NCBI GenBank assembly: GCA_903901395.1
Contig: CAIUQW010000027.1
Coordinates: 1-5,149, forward strand
Origin: an uncultured Chlorobiales bacterium
GTDB taxonomy: Bacteria; Bacteroidota; Chlorobiia; Chlorobiales; Chlorobiaceae
Length of the DNA: 5,149 bases
Direction: 5' to 3'
In this document: one piece after another, positions 1-5,149 of the stretch
How the letters are laid out: every line of letters starts with the position of its first letter
How positions within the stretch are numbered: the first letter of the stretch is position 1
Notes under the pieces: generated by a model
What the model saw: the letters and a program-made list of their open reading frames with translations, nothing else
Told to the model about the DNA's origin: nothing
Databases searched by the model: none
Made by a program: the position numbers and the translations under genes

Positions 1-162
1 CCGAAATATTTTCCGTTTGGCGCCGCAACTATCCGTAAAATCAGTGACGAAATTTCTGTTTTCATCAAAATTAATCAACTGAAAGTCAGGAAAAAGCTTA
101 GAAAAACACGGCAACGACGTGAAAATAATTTGGATAATCACGAAAAGAGTCCTAAAATGTAA
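1..162 (+). other. AT-rich left-edge segment with an open frame of unknown status
   Basis: From base 1 a plus-strand frame stays open for 53 codons and ends at TAA (160-162). It could be the C-terminal end of a gene that begins left of the window. The translated tail is strongly basic (Lys/Arg cluster around codons 28-40) and I recognise no family in it. Its third codon positions are not GC-rich, unlike the three clear genes here, which argues against coding or for a gene of different origin. A minus-strand frame starting with ATG at 65 is also open to the edge (21 codons), so an open frame here is weak evidence. The more likely reading is intergenic DNA upstream of the endopeptidase gene. 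Confidence 0.2.
130..158 (+). promoter_or_regulatory. Possible sigma70-type promoter for the NlpC/P60 gene
   Basis: A TTGGAT hexamer (130-135) lies 17 bases before TAAAAT (153-158). The -10 element matches the TATAAT consensus at five of six positions; the -35 matches only in its first three bases. The start site would fall near 165, giving a leader of about 70 bases before ATG 233. The -10 element overlaps a short dyad, AATGT-A-ACATT (156-166), which could bind a regulator or be chance in AT-rich DNA. The call rests on hexamer matching alone. Confidence 0.3.
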
Positions 163-232
163 CATTCTGTAAAACAAAGCGTTAACACTCTCAATCTCCG
201 TTCGTGCGGAAGTTGACCGATCCATAGATTTT

Positions 233-859
233 ATGCGAAAAGAGCAACACTCCCGGCCCTACCATCAGATTCTGAAAACTCTTACGGTTTGCGCCACCGT
301 TGCCGCTTCGCTGATCTTCCACTCCCCCGCGCTCATGGCTGCCGACGAGGCGACCGAGATCGCCCGCACCGAGCCTTCAGCCGACATGTTCGCGCCGGTC
401 AGAAAATCGGTCGAAAACATCCAGAATCTTTTCACCGACGTAAAGCAATACTTCGGAATCCGTTACCGCTTCGGTGGCGACAGCCCGTCAGGCTTCGATT
501 GCTCGGGCTTCGTGAGCTACATGTTCAATAAAACATTTAACGTCAAGCTCCCCCACTCTTCACAGGAGATGGCGGCGATGGGCCCGAGAGTATCCCGAAG
601 CGAGCTCAAACCTGGCGACCTCGTATTCTTCACGAATGGCAGTAACCGCATCAACCACGTCGGTATCTTCATAGGCAACAACACCTTCGTCCACTCCTCC
701 CTCTCCAGGGGCATCACCCGCGACACTCTCGATGAAAGCTATTTCGACAAACGCTTTGCCACCGGCGTGCGCATTCTCGACGTTCAGGACAATCGTCAAA
801 CCGACGACCTCGACAGCCTGATCGAAAGCGTGATCGACGACAACGACTCCGCATCCTGA
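233..859 (+). CDS. Secreted NlpC/P60-family peptidoglycan endopeptidase (MepS/Spr-like)
   Basis: This 208-residue protein should cleave peptide bonds in peptidoglycan stem peptides or crosslinks in the periplasm. A basic N-terminus is followed by a hydrophobic stretch (about residues 16-35) and a likely signal-peptidase I site near Ala36-Ala37. The NlpC/P60 domain covers about residues 65-182. It shows the YRFGGDSPSGFDCSGF motif with nucleophile Cys90 (codon 500-502), the NHVGIFIG motif with His142, and His154 in FVHSS as the third polar residue. The Cys-His-His spacing (52 and 12) closely matches E. coli MepS as I remember it. There is no SH3b, LysM or other targeting domain. Residues 185-208 form an Asp-rich tail of unknown purpose. 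ATG 233 is the only usual start codon after the in-frame stop at 170-172; no good ribosome binding site precedes it, since GGAAG (208-212) is too distant. The family is certain; the exact bond cleaved is not. Confidence 0.94.
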   Translation: MRKEQHSRPYHQILKTLTVCATVAASLIFHSPALMAADEATEIARTEPSADMFAPVRKSVENIQNLFTDVKQYFGIRYRFGGDSPSGFDCSGFVSYMFNKTFNVKLPHSSQEMAAMGPRVSRSELKPGDLVFFTNGSNRINHVGIFIGNNTFVHSSLSRGITRDTLDESYFDKRFATGVRILDVQDNRQTDDLDSLIESVIDDNDSAS

Positions 860-1187
860 TCTCCATCCAAAAAGCCTGAACCATCCGTTTCAAGGTTTCC
901 TTACCGTTCTCTTCGCTTTGAGCGAAAATGGAAGGAATCGACAGCAGGCCTCCGCTCTTCAATTTCAATTCCTGACTTCAGAGCGATCATCAACCAGAAA
1001 ATGTTTTATTCTATCGATTGACGTATATTAATGCTGGAAAAGAGATACTTTTGCCGTTGACCGGTTGAACAATCAATCCTGCAAATTCCCTGTTCCGGCA
1101 GACTGACACCGTATACTTTTAATCGATGTGTATCTATATTCCCATATTCAGTAACGACACGAACATCGAACCCCGACAGAGTGCGTC
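860..1187. other. 328-base non-coding gap between the two plus-strand genes
   Basis: The gap is AT-rich compared with its flanking genes. It has no plus-strand reading frame longer than about 15 codons with a start, and no tRNA-like or repeat-array structure. Its first part contains the imperfect hairpin listed separately. Its second part probably contains the promoter of the DUF218 gene, but no single site stands out. Candidates are TTGACC (1058-1063) with a poor GCAAAT 17 bases on (1081-1086); TTGACG (1018-1023) with GATACT (1043-1048) at a long 19-base spacing; and a good -10 TATACT (1112-1117) or TATATT (1135-1140) without a matching -35. Two ATCGAT palindromes (1013-1018 and 1122-1127) lie in the same stretch and may be chance. 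Confidence 0.6.
897..937 (+). terminator. Imperfect hairpin downstream of the NlpC/P60 gene
   Basis: The left arm TTCCTT (897-902), CCGTT (904-908) and TTCGCT (912-917) pairs with the right arm AGCGAA (921-926), AATGG (927-931) and AAGGAA (932-937). This gives 17 pairs including one G-U, a TTG loop, one bulged A (903) and a bulged CTC (909-911). It starts 37 bases after the stop codon, a usual place for a transcript end. No T-run follows on either strand, so it is not a textbook rho-independent terminator. It may instead stabilise or define a processed 3' end. Confidence 0.4.
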
Positions 1188-1778
1188 ATGAAAGCTTTTC
1201 TGAAAATTTCATTGCTATTTTTTCTGATTTCAAGCCTGCTGTGCTCGACACTCTACCTGGGGCTTGGCTTCCTGCTGTCGTGGCATTCATCCAAACCTGC
1301 GAAGGCGGATGTGATTGTCGTGCTTGGCGGCGACGACGGGCTGCGTGTCAGCAAAGGGGCTGACCTCTACAAAGCGGGGTTTGCCAGATACATCGTGCTG
1401 ACCGGCATCGACAGCCGTTATTACCGGCCGGATCATCCCAACTGGCGTGAACGCAAGCTCATGGAGCGGGGAGTGCCAAGAAAAAACATCATCGTCGATA
1501 CCTGGTCGGAGACGAGCTGGGAAGAGGCGGAAAACACCTCCGATCTTATGGACAGGCATGGCTGGAAAAGCGCTCTTGTGGTCAGCGATCCACCGCACAT
1601 GCTCCGCCTGAACAAAACCTGGAACAAGGCGTTTGATGGCGCGGGAAAGCGCTTCCGGCTGGTGGCGACGAAACCTTCATGGTGGAAGCCCCTCTTCTGG
1701 TGGCGCAACGAGATCAGTTACCGCTTTGTCGTGAGCGAAATCCAGAAGAACATCTATTATCTCCTCGCCTATTACTGA
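1188..1778 (+). CDS. Membrane-anchored DUF218 (YdcF/ElyC/SanA-like) protein
   Basis: The 196-residue product begins with one hydrophobic helix (about residues 5-32), which should anchor it in the inner membrane with the domain on the outer, periplasmic side. The DUF218 domain follows: DVIVVLGG (41-48) with Arg53, KAGFARYIVLTG (62-73), GVPRKNIIVD (95-104), an acidic segment with ETSWEEAENT (108-117), and the VVSDPPHMLR motif (131-140) with His137 and Arg140. It ends with the amphipathic EIQKNIYYLL helix common in the family. Members such as E. coli ElyC and SanA affect envelope integrity; the biochemical activity is not established, so no reaction is claimed. ATG 1188 is chosen because it starts directly before the membrane helix; only a weak AGAG (1178-1181) lies at ribosome-binding distance. 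It sits in the same direction as the endopeptidase gene but 328 bases away, so probably has its own promoter. It converges with sbcC. Confidence 0.92.
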   Translation: MKAFLKISLLFFLISSLLCSTLYLGLGFLLSWHSSKPAKADVIVVLGGDDGLRVSKGADLYKAGFARYIVLTGIDSRYYRPDHPNWRERKLMERGVPRKNIIVDTWSETSWEEAENTSDLMDRHGWKSALVVSDPPHMLRLNKTWNKAFDGAGKRFRLVATKPSWWKPLFWWRNEISYRFVVSEIQKNIYYLLAYY

Positions 1779-1786
1779 GGACGTCA

Positions 1787-1815
1787 CCGGACTCAGCGCG
1801 GGCCGCTGACGCCGG
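1787..1815. terminator. GC-rich dyad at the convergent ydcF-like/sbcC gene ends
   Basis: CCGG (1787-1790) pairs with CCGG (1812-1815), then a two-by-two internal loop, then TCAGCG (1793-1798) pairs with CGCTGA (1804-1809) around a five-base loop. The structure starts eight bases after the DUF218 stop and includes the sbcC stop codon (1793-1795). Being a dyad, it would fold in transcripts from both directions and could act as a shared terminator. Neither strand has a following T-run, so intrinsic termination is uncertain. A weaker stem TCCTC (1762-1766) with GAGGA (1777-1781) spans the DUF218 stop. Confidence 0.3.
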
Positions 1816-4800
1816 GGCCTTCGATGGCGCTGCGGCCACCGTTGAGCGGCGTGACTTTGATGTGCGTGGCGATGCGATCCCGCAGCGCGGGCACGTGCGA
1901 GATGACGCCGATCAGTTTGCCCGATTGCTGGAGGCTTCCGAGCGTTTTCAGCGCCGTTTCGAGCGCCTCTTCGTCGAGGGTGCCGAACCCTTCGTCCAAA
2001 AAGAGTGAATCGACGCGGACGTTGCGGCTCGACATCTGCGACAGGCCAAGCGCGAGCGCGAGACTGACGATAAAGCTCTCGCCGCCGGAGAGATTGCGCG
2101 TTGAACGTATTTCTCCCGCCTGCCACTGGTCGATCACGCTGAGTTCGAGCGCTCCCGACGCATCGTGCAGCAGCACGTAGCGGTCGGTCATGCGCGAGAG
2201 CTGCTTGTTGGCGTGGTTGATCATAATCTCGAAGGTGATGCCCTGCGCGAAGTTGCGGAACTTCTTGCCATCCGCCGAGCCGATGAGGTTGTGCAGCATC
2301 TCCCAGCGGCGGCACTCGCTTTTCTGCGCTTCGACCGCCGCCATTTTCGCGCGATGCTCGTCCGCCGCCTGCCGGTGCGCTTCGAGCTGGCTCGCGATGG
2401 CCCCGATCCGCCCGTGAAGTTCGCGCAGCTCCTCCTGAAGCGCCTCGATCCGCGCCGCAAGCTCGTCGGCGGATGAAGCCGTGAGGCGGCGCTCCAGTTC
2501 GTCGCGAAGCCGGGCTTCACGGTCGGAACGCTTGAGATCGATGTCGCGCTTGCGATTTTCCAGCGCCGTCGTGGCGGTTTCGATGATCTCGCGCTCGGTT
2601 TCAGGAAGCAAAGCCGCGATAAACGCTACCTCGTCCGCAAAGCCTTTTCCGGCAAGCGCTACATTGAACTCCGCCTCGCGCTGCTCGACCTCCTCGCGCT
2701 GTTGCTGGACGCCGCGACGCAGTTCCGCAATAGAAGTATCGAGCACCGCAAGCTCCTGCCGCGCGGCGCTGAGCGACTCCGACGCGCTGGCGAGCTGGTC
2801 GCGCGACGCCTGCGCGAGGCTTTCGAGCCGCTCCTCCTCGGCATCGGGCGACTTCTCGCCAAACAGTTCAAACCGCTCCTTTTGGACGATCTCCACCCCG
2901 GCGAATGCCGCCTCGACCTCCTCCCGCCGCGTGGCAAGATCGGCGTCGAGCGCCGCGAGCTGTTCGTTGAGATTGCGAAGCGACGCTTCGCCGGTTTGCA
3001 CGGACTGTTCGAGACTCCGGCCACGCTCCTCCTCGCGCTGCCACGCATCGCGCCGTTCTTCCAGCCCGGCGACGAGCGACTCGGCAATCTCACCATCCAC
3101 CGTGACGCCGTACGGTTCGACAAGGTGACGCAAGTGCTGAGTCCGCTCGTCAAGCTCGCGTTGCGCCGTTTCGCGGTCGCGTTCGAGACGCGCGAGGTCG
3201 AGGCGATTCAAGCGCTGCCGCTCGGCGGCCTGTTCGAGCCGACGCTCGTCGTTTCGCGCAATGTTGGAGAGTTGCTGCAACCGGGCCTCTTCGTCGCGAA
3301 TCCGCTGCTCCAAGAGGTCGAGCTGCTCGATGCGCCTGGCAAGCTCGTCAACCTTGCCTCCGCACTCCGCAAGCGCTTCAAGGACAACAGGTTCGGCTTC
3401 ACGCGCCGGGGTTTCGATTCCTGCTTTTTCAAGAAGAGCGAGGCACTGCCGCCCGGAGGTTTCGCGCATGGCGGCGAGATCGTCCCGGCGCTCCTTCGTC
3501 TGGGCGATCTCCGTCCGGCACTCGGCAACGCTGATTTCAAGCGCGTTGATCGAGCGCGAATGCTCCTGTACGGCACGCTTCGCCACGTCGAGCGCCGCTT
3601 CGTCGCTCTCCGGCAAGGCTGACTCTCCGGCGTAGGGATGGTGCTCCGAACCGCACAACGGACACGGCTGACCGGCGACGAGGCGGCGTCGCTCCTCTTC
3701 AAGGCTACGCACCCGGTCGGCAAGTCGCGCCAGCTTTTCCTGCGCCGCCACCTCGCGCTCCGCGTGCCCGAGAAGCTCTCGCGCATGTTCGAGCTTTCGG
3801 GTGGCGTCGGCCTGCCGACTTTCAAGCGCTTCGATGCCCGCGCCAAGTTCGGTGATTTTCGGCATCAGCTCCTTGCCAGATTTGTAGAGCGCCAAGATCT
3901 CTTCGAGAAGGCGGCGGCGCTCGCGTAGAAAATCGAGATCGCTACGAAGCGCCTTGAGCGTCGAGCCGCCAAGCTGCGCGGCGAAGGACGATTTACGCTC
4001 GTCGAGCGCCCGGCGAGCTTTGTCCAGCGCGGCTTGCGACGCTTTTGCCTCCAGCTCGATAGCCGCGCTTTCGTTCTGCAACTGTTCGATGGCTTGTTGG
4101 ACGGTAGCTATACCAGACGCCGCGCTTCTCTCCCGATCCGCCGCCGGGCGCAACTCCTCGAAGGCGTGGCGGATGCCCGACATCGCGCCGACAAGCGAAG
4201 CGTCCGCGCCGTGCGCCTCCTGCCAAGCGCGAAGCTGCTGCAACTCGCGCCGCGCCGATTCGACGCCTGCCGAGGCCGCCGCGCGTTCGGCGTCGAGCCG
4301 CCCGCGCCGCTCTTCGAGCGCATCCAGCTCACGCTTCCGCCTCTCCGCCTCCTGGTGCTTCCCCTCAATCGCTACGTCGAGCTGACGCGCCTGCGCGATG
4401 AGCGGCTTCATCGCGGCGGCGCTCTCCTGCGCCGAAGCGAGTTCTTGTCCAGCAGCTTCATGCCGCACTTCAGCCACCTGCTGCTGGCGTTCGGCCTCGG
4501 GACGCGCCGCCTCTTTTGCAGCCAGCTCCTCGCTGTCGCGCCGCAACTGCTCCCGTTTCAGCTTCAACACAGCGTGCTGCGGCTCGATAGCTGCGGCGTT
4601 GCGGGCGAGCCGGAGGCGCTCTTCGTCGGGACGAAATGCCTCGCGCTCGGCTTCGAGCGCCGCCGCTTCACCGCCGATAGCCGCAAGCTCCTCTTCGAGC
4701 CGCGCGATCTCCCGCAACCAGCGCAATGCCGCGGAATCGCGCTCGACCCCGGCGTTCAACTCGCGCTCCTTTTCGATGCAAGCCGCCCGCTCCGTTTCGC

Positions 4801-5149
4801 GCTCTCGCAGCTCCTCGTCGCCGAGCAGGCGGATGCCCTCGCATTCGAGCTGGAGCCGTTCGAGCCGCGCCTGCTCGTCGCGCCGCCGCTCGTGCACCTT
4901 CATCGAAATAACCGAGTAAATCTCGGTGCCGGTGATCTGTTCGAGCACGGGCGCGCGCTGGTCGGCGTCGGCCAACAGAAACTTCGCGAACGCGCCCTGG
5001 GCAAGCATCATCGAGCGGGTGAAGCGGTCGAAATCCATGCCGGTTCGCGCCTCTACCTCCTGCAACGTCTCCTGCAATTTCGTCTGGATGACAACGCCCG
5101 TCGCCGCGTCGGAGATTTCGTGCTTCTGCGCCTGCAACTCGCCGCCGCG
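1793..5149 (-). CDS. sbcC: Exonuclease SbcCD subunit SbcC (Rad50-like ATPase), 5' end outside the window
   Basis: SbcC is the ATPase and tether of the SbcCD nuclease, which opens hairpins and trims DNA ends in repair and replication; SbcD supplies the Mre11-type nuclease. The frame is open through the right edge: 1118 residues are visible, numbered here from codon 5149-5147. The order is: Q-loop segment TRSMMLAQGAFAKFL (44-58, Gln51), a long Glu/Ala/Arg/Leu-rich coiled coil, the zinc hook CPLC (496-499, DNA 3653-3664), a returning coiled coil, the family block LIGSADGKKFRNFAQG (955-970), ABC signature NLSGGE (1019-1024, DNA 2078-2095), Walker B LFLDE (1049-1053, DNA 1991-2005), D-loop GFGTLD (1054-1059) and switch His1085 (DNA 1895-1897). 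The Walker A end is missing: by comparison with remembered E. coli SbcC about 105-120 residues lie beyond the edge, implying about 1220-1240 in total, longer than the 1048 of E. coli. TTG at 5137 is an internal Leu codon, not the start. All visible catalytic motifs are intact. Confidence 0.98.
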   Translation of the reverse strand, partial: RGGELQAQKHEISDAATGVVIQTKLQETLQEVEARTGMDFDRFTRSMMLAQGAFAKFLLADADQRAPVLEQITGTEIYSVISMKVHERRRDEQARLERLQLECEGIRLLGDEELRERETERAACIEKERELNAGVERDSAALRWLREIARLEEELAAIGGEAAALEAEREAFRPDEERLRLARNAAAIEPQHAVLKLKREQLRRDSEELAAKEAARPEAERQQQVAEVRHEAAGQELASAQESAAAMKPLIAQARQLDVAIEGKHQEAERRKRELDALEERRGRLDAERAAASAGVESARRELQQLRAWQEAHGADASLVGAMSGIRHAFEELRPAADRERSAASGIATVQQAIEQLQNESAAIELEAKASQAALDKARRALDERKSSFAAQLGGSTLKALRSDLDFLRERRRLLEEILALYKSGKELMPKITELGAGIEALESRQADATRKLEHARELLGHAEREVAAQEKLARLADRVRSLEEERRRLVAGQPCPLCGSEHHPYAGESALPESDEAALDVAKRAVQEHSRSINALEISVAECRTEIAQTKERRDDLAAMRETSGRQCLALLEKAGIETPAREAEPVVLEALAECGGKVDELARRIEQLDLLEQRIRDEEARLQQLSNIARNDERRLEQAAERQRLNRLDLARLERDRETAQRELDERTQHLRHLVEPYGVTVDGEIAESLVAGLEERRDAWQREEERGRSLEQSVQTGEASLRNLNEQLAALDADLATRREEVEAAFAGVEIVQKERFELFGEKSPDAEEERLESLAQASRDQLASASESLSAARQELAVLDTSIAELRRGVQQQREEVEQREAEFNVALAGKGFADEVAFIAALLPETEREIIETATTALENRKRDIDLKRSDREARLRDELERRLTASSADELAARIEALQEELRELHGRIGAIASQLEAHRQAADEHRAKMAAVEAQKSECRRWEMLHNLIGSADGKKFRNFAQGITFEIMINHANKQLSRMTDRYVLLHDASGALELSVIDQWQAGEIRSTRNLSGGESFIVSLALALGLSQMSSRNVRVDSLFLDEGFGTLDEEALETALKTLGSLQQSGKLIGVISHVPALRDRIATHIKVTPLNGGRSAIEGPGVSGPR

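Noticed and set aside
3..56. Two short AT-rich dyads, GAAA-TAT-TTTC (3-13) and GAAATTTC (49-56).
   Set aside because: Such short palindromes are common by chance in AT-rich spacers, and nothing places them at a promoter.
1..65. A minus-strand frame starting at ATG 65 and open to the left edge (21 codons), which could be a divergent gene.
   Set aside because: Too short to judge, no Shine-Dalgarno sequence before it, and the same bases are open on the plus strand.
281..292. A possible lipobox, LTVC, ending at Cys20 of the endopeptidase.
   Set aside because: Val sits just before the Cys where Gly, Ala or Ser is required, and the hydrophobic stretch continues well beyond Cys20 to a plausible signal-peptidase I site.
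714..968. A minus-strand frame starting at TTG 968 and running antisense into the endopeptidase gene, with AGGA just upstream.
   Set aside because: Most of it is antisense to a certain gene, its Arg-rich product resembles no family, and the start is a TTG.
928..975. A 15-codon plus-strand frame (ATG 928 to TGA 973-975) in the gap after the endopeptidase gene.
   Set aside because: It is very short, overlaps the right arm of the hairpin, and has no ribosome binding site or recognisable leader-peptide pattern.
1181..1363. An alternative frame starting at GTG 1181 near the DUF218 start.
   Set aside because: It is out of frame with the DUF218 protein and lacks motifs; ATG 1188 gives the membrane helix and full domain.
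2702..3622. A 306-codon open frame on the plus strand opposite sbcC.
   Set aside because: It is antisense to the coiled-coil part of sbcC, where GC-rich codons for Glu, Ala, Arg and Leu remove stops in other frames. Its product shows no recognisable motif, and the sbcC frame carries all family motifs.
1677..4919. Other long open frames in alternative frames of sbcC (for example 1677-2315 minus, 2481-3128 plus, 3208-3846 minus, 4398-4919 plus).
   Set aside because: They have low-complexity Ser/Arg/Ala-rich products, as expected for out-of-frame reading of GC-rich coiled-coil codons.
1..5149. CRISPR array, tRNA/rRNA, insertion sequence, toxin-antitoxin pair, phage or defence genes.
   Set aside because: No regularly spaced direct repeats, no cloverleaf or rRNA-like stretches, no terminal inverted repeats with a transposase, and no reading frame with matching motifs were seen.

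Overview
The window holds three recognisable protein genes and looks like ordinary chromosome of a Gram-negative-type bacterium. The genes are GC-rich, most strongly the long gene on the right, and two AT-rich gaps (1-232 and 860-1187) separate them. Neither start codon visible in the window has a convincing Shine-Dalgarno sequence. A periplasm-targeted NlpC/P60 hydrolase, a DUF218 (YdcF/ElyC/SanA-type) protein and a standard SbcC fit many Gram-negative phyla. The general look (moderately high GC genes, AT-rich spacers, weak ribosome binding sites) made me think of green sulfur bacteria (Chlorobium/Chlorobaculum). That is an impression, not something the sequence proves.

Layout: 1-232 is an AT-rich leader with a possible promoter and, at the left edge, an open frame that may or may not be the end of another gene. 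At 233-859 (+) lies a secreted, single-domain NlpC/P60 peptidoglycan endopeptidase with an intact Cys-His-His triad. At 860-1187 is a 328-base gap that contains an imperfect hairpin shortly after the endopeptidase gene and several poor promoter-like hexamers, but no convincing gene. At 1188-1778 (+) is a membrane-anchored DUF218 protein. Only 14 bases separate its stop from the stop of the convergent gene, and a GC-rich dyad covers this junction. From 1793 to the right edge (-) runs sbcC, which is cut off at its 5' end by the window. It encodes the long coiled-coil ATPase subunit of the SbcCD (Mre11-Rad50-type) nuclease.

The two plus-strand genes both belong to families linked to the cell envelope: one cuts peptidoglycan crosslinks or stem peptides, the other belongs to a family implicated in envelope integrity. 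The 328-base gap and the hairpin between them suggest separate transcription. The sbcC gene belongs to DNA repair and is unrelated; its partner sbcD would be expected beyond the right edge. I found no CRISPR array, tRNA, rRNA, insertion sequence, toxin-antitoxin pair or phage gene, and I do not see a previously undescribed system here. The findings are modest points about gene ends, leaders and non-coding structure.
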